The notes beneath the pieces are model-generated. The model ran no database searches. It had not been told where the DNA came from and was given only the letters and a program-made list of their open reading frames with translations. This document shows positions 42,726 through 52,600 of a DNA stretch of 64,000 bases, piece after piece. A program made the translations under genes and the position numbers. The DNA comes from CAYTGR01 sp964437445 (GTDB taxonomy: Bacteria > Chloroflexota > Anaerolineae > B4-G1 > SLSP01): positions 85,921 to 149,920 of the forward strand of contig CAYTGR010000003.1 in assembly GCA_964437445.1 (NCBI GenBank), written 5' to 3'. Within the stretch, counting starts at the first letter, position 1. The number at the start of each line of letters is the position of its first letter.

Positions 42726-43343
42726 ATGCCGACCACCGGGAAGAAATATCACCATGGAGATTTGAAAAATGCGCTGATCCAGGCCGGCATTGAGATCCTC
42801 GCCACGGAAGGGGTCGGCGCGTTGAGCCTGCGCCGGGTGGCCCGCGCAGCGGGGGTCAGCCACGCCGCGCCCTACGCGCATTTTGCGGATAAGCAGGCGT
42901 TGATTGCTGCTATTTCCACTGCCGGCTACCAGAAACTCCACGACCGGCTGTCCGCGGTCCTGGCGCACTATCCCGATGATCCGGCCCGGCAGCTGGTAGA
43001 GGTGGGTTGGACCTACCTGGATTTCGCCCTGACCGACACCGCGCATTTCAAGATCACATTTTCCGGCGTGGTGGAACAGGAGCGGGCCTATCCGGCCCTG
43101 GTGGAAAACGCGCAGCAAAGTTTCCGGCTGGTCGTGCAGATTGTGACGGCGTGCCAGGCCAGGGGGATTCTGAAAGCTGGCCCGTCGGACTTGTTGACGT
43201 TGAGCATCTGGGGCGCGATCCACGGGTTGATCAGTCTGATCCTGGAAGAGCAGGCCTCACACACCATCCTGGAACGCTTCTCCCTGCGGGAGATCCTGCT
43301 CTTCACCCTGAATCAATTCGCCTGCGTGCCGTTGACAGAATAA
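42726..43343 (+). CDS. TetR/AcrR-family transcriptional regulator
   Basis: 205 residues. The N-terminal helix-turn-helix reads LIQAGIEILATEGVGALSLRRVARAAGVSHAAPYAHFADKQALIAAI, the TetR signature; the C-terminal part matches the WHG-type ligand domain. Divergent from the aldolase operon and downstream of the palindrome at 42401-42449, it most likely represses that operon and itself until an inducer binds. The 5' leader of about 290 nt is filled with repeats. Confidence 0.92.
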   Translation: MPTTGKKYHHGDLKNALIQAGIEILATEGVGALSLRRVARAAGVSHAAPYAHFADKQALIAAISTAGYQKLHDRLSAVLAHYPDDPARQLVEVGWTYLDFALTDTAHFKITFSGVVEQERAYPALVENAQQSFRLVVQIVTACQARGILKAGPSDLLTLSIWGAIHGLISLILEEQASHTILERFSLREILLFTLNQFACVPLTE

Positions 43344-43419
43344 GTCACTCCAGCAAGCCTGCGACCAGGCGGTCAAGAGACGACAGACCACCCGCAAAAG
43401 CGTGGCCGGTGGTCAGCGG

Positions 43420-45234
43420 TTACTCTGGCCGGACTGCGACCAGGTAGTTCATGAAGACCAGGCCGCTGTAGCCGCGCGCCTGCGCGCCCCCCAGGATCAC
43501 CGGCCCGGCCGGGAATTCCTTGCTGTAGACCACAAAGGGCATCCGCCCCCCGGCCGTATCTATTTCCACCGTGGCGTTGGGCTCCAGGCGGAAGTCGTGC
43601 AGCCACTCCGGCAGGTAACTGGCCTTCGCCTGGTAGATGACGTAGACGCGCGCCGGGCGGAGCAGGTCAAAGCGCAGCGCCCGGGCGGTTTTGGCGTTGT
43701 AATCCCTGTCGGCGGTGCGGATGCCGTGGAGGCCGCTGAGCAGCAGCGGCAGGTTCACGAGCGTGTAATCACGGTCGGTATAGGGCGACATCCGGGCGCG
43801 GAGGAGGCAAGGCTCGTAGGCGCGGTCGCTCGCGGCGCGGAGGTTGCGGAAGGGCAGCTCGTACCGGTAACGGTACGCCGGCCGCAGGCCTTCCCCTTCC
43901 TGGGCCACCACCGCCATCCCCCCTACCACCGAGGTCAATGGCTCCAACGGTTGCACCTTTTCCGGGCCGAAGAGCCGTTCCAGCAGCTCCACGAAGGCCG
44001 GGACGAGCGAGGTGCCGCCGGTCCGCAGGACCACCTGCAGCTGCTCCGGGCGCAGCCCGGCCTCAGCCAGCACCAGGCGGATTTCCCGTTCCACCGTGGC
44101 GAGCTCTGTGGCAATCAGCTGCTCAAAGTCGCGGCGCTTGAACCGCTCGTGGATGGTGATCGCGCCGTGCTCAAAATCCAGCCGGGCAAAGATGTCGGGG
44201 GTCAACGCTTTCTTGGTCCGCTCAATCTCGCGGAAGAGCTGGAAGCCGAGGTTTTGCGTGACCAGTGTTTCCAGGGCCTGCAGGGCGCGGGGGTTGGTGC
44301 TCTGCTTTTGATAGGCGCGGAGCTGTGCCAGCGGCTCCGGCCGGGAGAGATCGGGCATCGTCTGCCAGCTGTGCAGCGCGTCCAGGTAATCCGCCGGGAA
44401 GGGGCGGTGCCCATCCTCCACGTAGGTGCCCTCGCCGAAGTATTTGAGGAGTGAGCGCATAATTCGGCGGTCCAGGTCGTCACCGCCGACGAGCGCGCCG
44501 CGCGTGGCGATGACGCGGGGCGGTTCGGCGCCACCCACTTCCGCAACTGTCAGGTCCAACGTTCCACCGCCGAAGTCAAAGATGAGTGCCTGCTGCCGCC
44601 GGGGGGTGCTGCGGTGATAAAGATGCGCCACGGCGATGGGCTCCAGCGCAAAGGTGATCTCCCGGAAGCCGGCAAAGCGCGCGGCGCGGTAGAGGATCTC
44701 CTCGGCCCGCTCGGAGATGGCCGGATCGTCGGAGAAGCGGACCGGCCGGCCCAGCACCACGCTCTCGCACGGCTCGCCCAGCTGCGCCTCGGCGCTGGCC
44801 TTCATGGCCGCCAGGATGAGCGCGATCAGCTCATCCAGAGTGTAGTAACGGTCAAAGATTGTGGTGCCTTCGTAGGTTGGATCGCGCAGCGCGGTCTTGA
44901 TGGATTGGAGCAGCCGCCCGTTCATCCCGATGTCGGTGACAACGTTGACCTCGTGCATGTAGCGGATGGGGCCGCCGCCACCGGCGACGATCATCTCAAT
45001 CGCGCCCAGCTCGCGCCGCTCCCAGATGATGCGCCGGCCGGTCTCGCGGGCCAGGTATTCCTCCGCTGCGGCGGTGCCTACCCGCACCTGGTAATCGCGG
45101 TCAATGTAGAGGAGTGAAGGCAGAACATACGGGTTTTCTGCATTGGCCGGATCCAACCGGATCGGGTGCAGCTGCGTGCCGTCAAAGTGAGCCACCGATG
45201 AGTTGGTCGTCCCAAAATCAATGCCGATTTGCAT
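43420..45234 (-). CDS. Hsp70/DnaK-family protein, variant C-terminus
   Basis: 604 residues. The actin-like ATPase is clear: IGIDFGTTNSSVAHFDG at the N-terminus, LIFDFGGGTLDLTVAEVGG (phosphate 2) and VVLRTGGTSLVPAFVELLERLFG (adenosine motif). The C-terminal ~180 residues do not show the usual DnaK substrate-binding sequence or EEVD-type tail, so substrate handling may differ from classical DnaK. It is transcribed from TTGCCA-16-TATGAT at 45274-45301. No dnaJ or grpE lies nearby. Confidence 0.88.
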   Translation of the reverse strand: MQIGIDFGTTNSSVAHFDGTQLHPIRLDPANAENPYVLPSLLYIDRDYQVRVGTAAAEEYLARETGRRIIWERRELGAIEMIVAGGGGPIRYMHEVNVVTDIGMNGRLLQSIKTALRDPTYEGTTIFDRYYTLDELIALILAAMKASAEAQLGEPCESVVLGRPVRFSDDPAISERAEEILYRAARFAGFREITFALEPIAVAHLYHRSTPRRQQALIFDFGGGTLDLTVAEVGGAEPPRVIATRGALVGGDDLDRRIMRSLLKYFGEGTYVEDGHRPFPADYLDALHSWQTMPDLSRPEPLAQLRAYQKQSTNPRALQALETLVTQNLGFQLFREIERTKKALTPDIFARLDFEHGAITIHERFKRRDFEQLIATELATVEREIRLVLAEAGLRPEQLQVVLRTGGTSLVPAFVELLERLFGPEKVQPLEPLTSVVGGMAVVAQEGEGLRPAYRYRYELPFRNLRAASDRAYEPCLLRARMSPYTDRDYTLVNLPLLLSGLHGIRTADRDYNAKTARALRFDLLRPARVYVIYQAKASYLPEWLHDFRLEPNATVEIDTAGGRMPFVVYSKEFPAGPVILGGAQARGYSGLVFMNYLVAVRPE

Positions 45235-45273
45235 TCATCCTCTCCTTTCAGCCTCTTTTTGCGCGGGCCGCCC

Positions 45274-45301
45274 ATCATAACACGGCCTGGGATTTTGGCA
45301 A
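45274..45301 (-). promoter_or_regulatory. Promoter of the Hsp70-family gene
   Basis: Minus strand TTGCCA (45301-45296), 16-bp spacer, TATGAT (45279-45274), about 40 bases before the start codon. Confidence 0.55.
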
Positions 45302-45328
45302 GCCGTGCGCAGTTTTCCACCCAACGAA

Positions 45329-45356
45329 AACGGGGCGACCAACCGGCCGCCCCGTT
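45329..45356 (-). terminator. Terminator of the acidic YbjN-like gene
   Basis: 9-bp perfect stem aacggggcg (45329-45337) with cgccccgtt (45348-45356); on the minus strand the stem ends in GTTTTCGTT. Confidence 0.7.
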
Positions 45357-45377
45357 CTCCGGCAACTCTGCAAGCGA

Positions 45378-45806
45378 CTAATTGTCCTCTTCTTCTAGCA
45401 TTTCTTCCAGGATGCCCTCAAACTCGTCACATTCATTGATCAGGGCCTCCACGATTTCGGCGAAGTTTTCCTCGTCCAGTTCGTCAAACGACTCGTTGTG
45501 CATGATTTCGTAGCACCACTCGTCCTCAATTTCCTCCATGCACCAGAAACCCAGCTTCAGCTGGGAGTTGCGCTGGAGCAGGATGGTGGAAGCCTCGTGC
45601 GGGATGTCCTCTTCATTTTCAAAAGAGGCCGCGCTGGGGACACTGAATTCTACCACATCCTCGTAGGGGATGACGTAAACCGTCTGGGTGCGGCCTGATT
45701 CCATCTCAAATTCAAAGATTGCCTTGTCGGCATCCAGTTCCGTGGCTTCCCATTCGTTGGCCTCGGCAAAGGCCTGGATGGCTTTCTCAAACGTGCTCTT
45801 GCCCAT
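45378..45806 (-). CDS. Acidic YbjN/secretion-chaperone-like protein
   Basis: 142 residues, very acidic, with about 25% Asp+Glu and a C-terminal EEMLEEEDN. The alpha-beta-beta-beta-alpha pattern (helix 4-18, strands near 26-55 and 70-90, acidic helix 105-138) recalls YbjN/T3S-chaperone-like folds, judged by eye. It may bind and protect a partner protein. It has its own consensus promoter and terminator, so it is a single-gene unit. Confidence 0.6.
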   Translation of the reverse strand: MGKSTFEKAIQAFAEANEWEATELDADKAIFEFEMESGRTQTVYVIPYEDVVEFSVPSAASFENEEDIPHEASTILLQRNSQLKLGFWCMEEIEDEWCYEIMHNESFDELDEENFAEIVEALINECDEFEGILEEMLEEEDN

Positions 45807-45897
45807 GACATCCTCCTTAAACTAACAAAGAAAAACTGTTTTGGTTGGCGATACGGGATGTACCGTCGGCGCAGCATAACAGGCCTGCACTTTGACC

Positions 45898-45925
45898 ATT
45901 TTACAACTTTTGAGGGCAATGTCAA
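45898..45925 (-). promoter_or_regulatory. Promoter of the acidic YbjN-like gene
   Basis: Minus strand TTGACA (45925-45920), 16-bp spacer, TAAAAT (45903-45898). Confidence 0.7.
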
Positions 45926-45936
45926 CCACCGTCCTT

Positions 45937-47868
45937 TTATGGTACCGCCGCCGGATCGTAGACGCTGAGCAGGCCCCAGCCGCCGATCCAGAGGCGATCT
46001 TGGGAATCTAAGGCCATGGCGGTGATAAGCGGTCTCAGGAGGTGGCTGTAAGCTCCTGAGGTGATAGTATTACTGCCATCCTGTTCCCATTTCCAGAGCT
46101 TGCAATGCTCCTGAGCGCAGTGCAGGATGCCTCCACGGTAATTGGCAATCCATACGCCGCCGTGGGTATCTACCTGGATGGCAGTGTAGTCAGACATATC
46201 CGGTAGTGTCAGAATGTTGCACCATCCTTCGTCCGCTGAATAGCGCCAGATGCTGGAAGTGTCTGCTCCCCATATTCTGTGATCCGTGTCGCTGGTGAGT
46301 GTGGAGGGGAATAACCATTCACACGCCGCACACTCAGGCAACCGTCGCCAGTCTGTTCCATCATATACGAGGATGGACTGATGTTTTTCCCTGATGCGTT
46401 CCAAAATGTAGAGTTTCTCGTTGTGATCCTGGGTCAGACTGAGGATTGTCAACGGCAAGACTCTGACCCACGTCTGACCGTCGAAACGCCAGAGACCGTT
46501 ATCTTCGGCTGCCACCCAGAGCTGATCTTGGAATTGAACAATTGCGCCCGGTCGTGGCTCTGAGTGGGAAATTTCGCGGGGAATATTCCAACGTTCCAAC
46601 TGTTTACCATCAAAATGTGCCAGATAGTCGTCGCCGAGCACCCATAACCCATCCTGTTGGTCAGGCGCGATGAGATAACTTGGTCCGAAGGGGATAGCTG
46701 CGTTTACCTGAGCTGCATTTTCCCATTTCCCTGTTCTCTCGTTGAAATGAAGAACGCCTTTGGAGGTAGCTGCCCAGCCGTTGCCATTGTCGGCGAACGC
46801 GAAAGCATAAATCAGCGGATAGCCAACAGCGATCTGACCGGTAAACTGGTACCGCGAAAGGGTCTGTCCATCACTGTATAATAGACCGGTGTCTGATCCA
46901 ATCCAGATGCCGCCCTGTACGGTATTCACCGCGATAACATTTACATTAATAAAATTCATAGGGATACTTTGTACCGGTTCGTGATTGCGGTAAAACTGAT
47001 GCATACTGTAGGTCCAGATGTTGTCGTTTGCATCTCTTACTTCTTTCCCCATACGGTTTTCATAGAGTGCTATAAGGTACCAGTTGTTGGACTCTTCCCA
47101 GAGGGAATTCCAGAGGGAAATCTGCCACGCAACTGGTTCTGGCGTCCAATCACCGCTGGGGGGCGGCTCTTGTCCCTGAAAACGATAGGCTTCCGGGGGC
47201 ACGCGCCCATAAAATGTGAACCGCCAAAGATTACCCTGGTCATCAAGGGCAAAATTAGAGACTTCCTTCTCGGTATAGATCACTTTCCACTTGTTATCAT
47301 CATTGTTATCATAACGCACCAGACCATGTGCCCCCCCGGCCCACAACCGGCCCTGGTCGTCCACTGCCAGGGTGTATACCTTGTCCAGCGTGATATCGGG
47401 TATGGTATGGGTGTGGGAGAACAGCTCATATTCCAGCGTCCGTTGATTGAGCCAGATTACACCCTGTTCTGTGGCGATCCCTAACCATTCACCGGCGGCA
47501 GAGAGCGCCTGGACATTTGACTTTTGGATGGAGGTCGCTCCGTAATGCTGCCAGCCTCTGGTATTATCTTCCCTGGTTGGCGATCCCTGCGATACCAGGA
47601 TAGGCGTGGGGCATGCGACCGACCACTGCCCGGTTTCAGCGAGGATGGTAGGGACAGGGAGGACAGGCAGCGGAGTCTCAGGGGGCCTCTCAAGGGGCCC
47701 CGGCGTTGCGAAGACTGGCGGGGTGGGGCTCACAACCTCAGACGTCATGGTGGGTGTTGGCAAGGATGGGGGGGCGACGGTTGTAGGACTGCATCCGGTC
47801 AGCGCCAGTGCCACGCCGATGCTCAGCCAGAATAACGGGTGAATTCTTGCGCAATTATTTCCTTTCAT
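45937..47868 (-). CDS. Two-component-sensor-type beta-propeller lipoprotein
   Basis: 643 residues from ATG 47868. Lipobox ALTGC gives a lipidated Cys near residue 28, followed by a Pro/Thr linker. The rest is a repeated propeller: W-x-x-x-x-x-G-(V/L)-x-x-(Y/F) and D-x-x-G-x-x-W units (for example DDQGRLWAGGAHGLVRYD, DTHGGVWIANYRGG, DSQDRLWIGGWGLLSVYD), as in ligand-binding sensor domains of hybrid histidine kinases; no kinase domain follows. Its ATG overlaps the glycoside hydrolase stop (ATGA), so the two are coupled. Possibly a surface glycan-binding protein. Confidence 0.82.
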   Translation of the reverse strand: MKGNNCARIHPLFWLSIGVALALTGCSPTTVAPPSLPTPTMTSEVVSPTPPVFATPGPLERPPETPLPVLPVPTILAETGQWSVACPTPILVSQGSPTREDNTRGWQHYGATSIQKSNVQALSAAGEWLGIATEQGVIWLNQRTLEYELFSHTHTIPDITLDKVYTLAVDDQGRLWAGGAHGLVRYDNNDDNKWKVIYTEKEVSNFALDDQGNLWRFTFYGRVPPEAYRFQGQEPPPSGDWTPEPVAWQISLWNSLWEESNNWYLIALYENRMGKEVRDANDNIWTYSMHQFYRNHEPVQSIPMNFINVNVIAVNTVQGGIWIGSDTGLLYSDGQTLSRYQFTGQIAVGYPLIYAFAFADNGNGWAATSKGVLHFNERTGKWENAAQVNAAIPFGPSYLIAPDQQDGLWVLGDDYLAHFDGKQLERWNIPREISHSEPRPGAIVQFQDQLWVAAEDNGLWRFDGQTWVRVLPLTILSLTQDHNEKLYILERIREKHQSILVYDGTDWRRLPECAACEWLFPSTLTSDTDHRIWGADTSSIWRYSADEGWCNILTLPDMSDYTAIQVDTHGGVWIANYRGGILHCAQEHCKLWKWEQDGSNTITSGAYSHLLRPLITAMALDSQDRLWIGGWGLLSVYDPAAVP

Positions 47869-49097
47869 CGTTTCAGCTCTTCTTGCAGTGCCAGGTACGC
47901 CAGCCGCGGCGTCAGGTCGGGCGCGACCAAGCTGAAGCCCGCCATTTCGCTGTCGCCGGGCAGACCGTAACACAGGTTCCACACGGTGAACATTTCCACC
48001 CAGGGCCACTCTCGCCGCACGCGCCGGAGCGCGCCGACCAGATATCCGGCCTGATCTTCTTCGGTCACGTAGGGATGGAGGCCGGGCTGGATGGTGTAGC
48101 CCAATTCGGTGATCCAGACCGGCCTGTCGTCGCCGTAGCTCAACATAATCTCGCGCACGTCAAGGATGCGCGCCAGGTTCAGCCCGTCGTCCATCTCGCG
48201 GGGAGCTTCGGGGGAGAGGCCATAGCCATAGTCGTGGACGCTGAGCACGTCAAAGCACTCCTTTGCGCCGGCAGCGTACATCCCGCGCAAGAACTCCCGG
48301 TCATCCATAGCCCGGGGGGACATCTCGTTGGTCGGAGCCATCCCGGCAGCGACGATCAGCGCGTCCGGGTCGGCAGCGCGGAGGCGCTCCTGGGCCTGAC
48401 ACAGCACGTAGACGTAATCGGCCGGCCGGGCCACCCAGCCGTCGTAGGCTTCCCAATGTTGGTTCACGTCGCCGCCGGAACGCGACCATTCGGCGGCCAG
48501 ATTGGGCTCGTTCCAGACGATGTAGCCGAGCACGTAGCCCCGGTAGCGCTCGGCGATGGCGGCGACGAAATCGGCGTAGGCGTTCAGGTCAAAGGGGATA
48601 CCGCCGTAGCTGTATTCCTCCGGTAGGAGCGCCCATGCCGGCGGCATATCAAGCCGCACCACCAGATCAAGATGGTAAGTTTGAGCTGTGCGCACCATGG
48701 AATCGGCGGCGTCCCAGACATAGCGGTCCGGTGCCGGCTGGAGGTCGCGCCAGGGGAAAACCTGCACGACTGTATCAAAGCCCCCTGCGGCGATGACCGG
48801 GGCAATGACCTCGTCAAGGAAGACGGTGTGTGCAGCCTTGCGGAAGGGAAATTCGCGGCGCGGGCGGGGTGGCGGAAGATCCGGTATGGGCGGATTATGC
48901 GTGATCGTGGGAGGATCTGGCTGGGCTTGTGACGCCTGACCAACAGTGGCTGTAGGGGATGGCAGTGCTCCCCCCGTCTGACCAGGGCTGGAACTGCCCA
49001 TCCCCCATATCAGCACCCCCATCCATCCTACCAGAACGACACGGCAAAGCCCTTTTACATTTCTGTATTGGATGGTGGCTGGTGAGTGAGGTGGCAT
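47865..49097 (-). CDS. Clan-A (beta/alpha)8 glycoside hydrolase-like protein
   Basis: 410 residues from ATG 49097 (CGGAGG upstream). An N-terminal signal/anchor (about 17-33) and Pro-rich linker precede a TIM-barrel enzyme with acid/base Glu197 in YIVWNEPN and nucleophile Glu330 in VWITELGY, the clan-A pair. GH39/GH5-like; substrate unknown. Coupled by a 4-bp overlap to the propeller lipoprotein, which may help bind the polysaccharide. Confidence 0.8.
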   Translation of the reverse strand: MPPHSPATIQYRNVKGLCRVVLVGWMGVLIWGMGSSSPGQTGGALPSPTATVGQASQAQPDPPTITHNPPIPDLPPPRPRREFPFRKAAHTVFLDEVIAPVIAAGGFDTVVQVFPWRDLQPAPDRYVWDAADSMVRTAQTYHLDLVVRLDMPPAWALLPEEYSYGGIPFDLNAYADFVAAIAERYRGYVLGYIVWNEPNLAAEWSRSGGDVNQHWEAYDGWVARPADYVYVLCQAQERLRAADPDALIVAAGMAPTNEMSPRAMDDREFLRGMYAAGAKECFDVLSVHDYGYGLSPEAPREMDDGLNLARILDVREIMLSYGDDRPVWITELGYTIQPGLHPYVTEEDQAGYLVGALRRVRREWPWVEMFTVWNLCYGLPGDSEMAGFSLVAPDLTPRLAYLALQEELKR

Positions 49098-49240
49098 ACC
49101 GACCTCCGGATATGCTACAACCAACTCCAGGCGGGGAAACATCAGGTTGGCTGCCCCCCTGTTACCCGCAATTCCGGCCGGAAGGGTGGCGATGACTGTT
49201 AAGAGCGCGGATCAGGAAAGCCCCGGCATCATCCCTAATT

Positions 49241-49268
49241 ATTTTATCACATGAGAGCCGGGTTGCAA
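49241..49268 (-). promoter_or_regulatory. Promoter of the glycoside hydrolase/propeller operon
   Basis: Minus strand TTGCAA (49268-49263), 16-bp spacer, extended -10 TGA-TAAAAT (-10 at 49246-49241). The -35 is self-complementary; a weak plus-strand -10 (TAAATA, 49284-49289) at 15-bp spacing could make it bidirectional. Confidence 0.5.
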
Positions 49269-49370
49269 CTGTTTCAGCGCCGTTAAATAATGAAAATGTA
49301 TCACTCTACTTTCGCATAAATTGCTTGGACAAATGTAACTGCTACCTGTTTTCGGGAAATGTGCTAAACT

Positions 49371-49505
49371 ATGTCTGTGGCGAAGCAACGGTTGACCGTA
49401 CCCGGTCTATGCCGGCGTTTGGCCGCCCTGGAAGACGCAATTGCCAGTCTGCGGGCAGAAGTAGCACGCCTGCGTCCGCGCCGACCCGCCGGACGCGATC
49501 CCTGA
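49371..49505 (+). pseudogene. Short coiled-coil ORF fused to a remnant of the downstream surface gene
   Basis: A 44-codon frame: the first ~34 codons encode a possible coiled coil (LAALEDAIASLRAEVARLR), and the last ~11 derive from a stretch copied from the 3' end of the giant surface-protein gene, ending in an out-of-frame stop. There is no ribosome site. Probably a leftover of a rearrangement rather than a working gene. Confidence 0.4.
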
Positions 49506-49570
49506 ACTGGACGAGAGCAACTTTTCCGGCGTCGTGCTCATCACGAGGGGCGCAAGTCCTGTCTACCCGG
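49473..49570 (+). pseudogene. Deleted duplicate of the surface-protein/serine-hydrolase junction
   Basis: 49473-49521 matches 55084-55132 (48/49) and 49522-49570 matches 55270-55318 (47/49). The copies abut here, while 137 bp (55133-55269) including the stop and start codons are missing. It lies just upstream of the 5.6-kb gene and its downstream neighbour, so the two copies bracket them. Confidence 0.85.
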
Positions 49571-49618
49571 AAAGCTGCCTGAGCGACTAAGTGACTATTT
49601 TCATAAAGGAGGTTGCAA

Positions 49619-52600
49619 ATGAACGTCCGTCGTGGGCTCCGTTGGCTCGTGGTCTTCGCCGTGCTCGGTAACCTGGGACTGGCGGCGCTGCCGGCACCGG
49701 TCGCCGCTGCGTCGCCCCATGCGCCGGCGGCCGCGTGTGATTTTGGCTATGTTTACGTCGGCAACACCGAAGTGGACCTGTCCATCCTTTATCAGGGGGC
49801 TGTCACGATTTACCGCAACGATATTCCCATTTTTACGGCGACCTCTGCCAGCAGCACGGCGGCGTTCAAAACCGACAGCGGTCTGACCAGAGGGCAGCGG
49901 TACACGTACCGCGGCGAGATCGTTGATTCCTACGGCCAGCACTGGATCTGCCTGGCCGGGGGCGGCGCTGCGTTTGACGTGGTCGCCGGCGAGGTGATGG
50001 GCCAGCTGCAGCGCGACGCGACCTGGGCCGGCGATACCTGGGTCATCAGCCCCTCGCTCTCGCTGGCTGAGGGCGTCCGGCTCACCATCGCGCCCGGCAC
50101 GGCGGTGCAAGGCCCCCCGGGCGCGACGTTCCCTGGCCCAGGGGGGCTTCACTTGAGCAACAACACCCGTCTGACGGTGAACGGCGCAGCGCTCAGCGAC
50201 CTGGCGGTCTACGGTTTAGGGACGACCAGTGTGCTGGCAATTCAGGACAGCACGCTCCATAACACTGCCCTGGCGGGCGGTCAGATGACCATCTTTGCAC
50301 GCAATACCGGCAGCAGCGACGGTTCCGCCTACATCCAGGCGGATGTCCCGGCGGGCCAGCGGCTGGAGTTCGCCGATAACGTCCTGCCCGGCTATCAAGT
50401 GACCATCCTGGCGGCCTCCACAGCCAATGTGCACCTGACCGGGAATGTGTTGGACGGGTTGGAGCTCTCCCATGCATCCAGTACTCCTCAGTTAGATGGC
50501 GATTATCTGATCGCCAACAATGTGTTCTCGGATACCCTCAATCACAGCTGGGGGGTGGCGGTGGCTAATCTCCGCCACGGCACATTGACCATCGCCAACA
50601 ACCATATCACCATCAACAACGGCTCCTACCTGGAACTGCGCGATTTTTTCACCGGCACTTTGGGCACCCGTCGTCTCAGCGGCAACACGCTGCGCAGCCA
50701 ACTGGTCATGCGTGACGTGGATCACCTGATTGTGGAGGATAACACGATTGCTGTCGTCTATCCCTACAACTACGGCATCCAAATGGAAAACGCTTCGTAT
50801 AACCGGATTGTGCGCAATCGGCTAAGCTACACTCAGACCGGCGCGAGTTACCCGGTGGTGGGGATTGGGATCAGCTTTGGCGGTTCCTATGGCGCGGTTT
50901 ATTCTATCCACAACGAAGTGGTCAGCAACACGATCCAGAATTTCTACCATACCCAGGTCGGCGAGGGCGTGGGCATTGGTTTGGGCTTTGCCGCCGACAA
51001 TCTGATCCGCGATAACATTTTTATCAACAACCGGCGGAACGTCCAGTTGGGGGCCTATGATCCGTATAACCAGGGGACGAATGACGGCGAACATCCTGCC
51101 AATAACCAGGTCTACAACAACATCTTCGCGCGGCGGACGGGAACGGGCAACGTCAACTTCTGGTTTGCAGCCCCCTGCACGACCGAGGCGTGCGCCAATA
51201 CCTGGGCCGTCGCCAAGACGCCCGGCAGCAACATCATCGGCGGAGCCTACCTGGGCGGCAACTGCTGGAGCGATTACGCCGGCACCGATCCCGATGGCGA
51301 CGGTCTGGGCAATGTGGCCTATCCGCTCAACACCGATAACAGCGATCCCCGCCCGTTGTTCAGCGCCGATTGCGCCCGGCCCGATCTGGTCGTCGCGCCG
51401 TTCCTCCTGCGGATCGGAGATGTCACCTACCTCGGCGGGCGCTACTACCTGCCGGTGGACCTGCGGGTGCAAAACGTCGGCTCCGGGCAGGCGGAGGCCA
51501 GCCTCCTGCGCGTGAGCGATAACGGCGGTTGGAGCCAGAATTTCAGCGTGAGCAGTTTGCTGCCCGGCGCGGCGCAGACGTTCCACGTGGATTGGGATCT
51601 CACGCCCATTCTCGTTGCCGGGCGCGGCCTCAATACGGTGCAGCTCAACACGCAGGCCGACTTTAACGCCGCCGTGATAGAAATCTCCGAGGCTAACAAC
51701 AGCCGCTCCGCCTCGTTAGCGCTGGACGTGCGCCCGCGCATCCTGGGAATCCAAGCGGAGTTCCCGCTGGACGGCGGCCACTATTATCTGCAAAACGAAG
51801 CCGTCGCCAATCAGCTCAAGGTCTTTGTGGATTGGAACGGCCTGTTGCCGGGGACCGGCACCGCGCCTTACGGCGATGTTTACTTCAACGTCAACGGCGT
51901 GCAGGTGAAAGAGACCGGTCAATCCTGGGGGGCGCAACATACGTATGACATGGGCAGCGAGTTTACTCCCGCGCTGAGCTGCCCTGGCCCCAACGCGCTG
52001 CGGACCTGGGCCGCGTTATCGCTGGGCGGAGTGGAGATCACCTCACTGGAAACGGCGCTGCAACCTATTGTTTTTCCTTTCCCTGGCTGGGTGCAGTGGG
52101 TCATTCAAAATATCCCTGGCTCCGACGCCAGCTTTGAGACAACGCCGAAATCGCCGGTTGTGGAGTATGCCTACACTTTTAAATACCCTAAGCCGGCCTT
52201 TGAGGCTGATTGGACGCCGCCGGGTTGGCTGCCCTTCCTGGGCGGCCAACCCATCGGGATCCGCGAGACGCAGGCGACCGCCGATGCGCTGGGCCGCTCC
52301 AATGGCTCCGGGCAGGTCGGTCTCTCCGGCCAGACCGGCATGGAATTCGGTGCAGTTACCGCCAGGGGGCTTATCTCCGGTAAGGGTGACGTGCGATTCA
52401 AGTGCGGCGAGAGCCTGGATTTGACGCGCGCTCAGCTGAACCTGGACGTCTCGGCCGAATACAAGAAGGAGATGGGGCTGGCCGACCTCGTTCCGGGCCT
52501 GCGCGCCGCCGAGTCCTGGCCGGTCATCGGGCGCATCATCCGCTGGGTCAACGGGATCGCTAAAATCAGCGGGGCGTTTGGGCCAGGGGTCAACGTTCAC

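Noticed and set aside
49325..49582. 85-codon open frame upstream of the surface gene
   Set aside because: Its C-terminal part is out-of-frame reading of the duplicated junction; no homology in frame.
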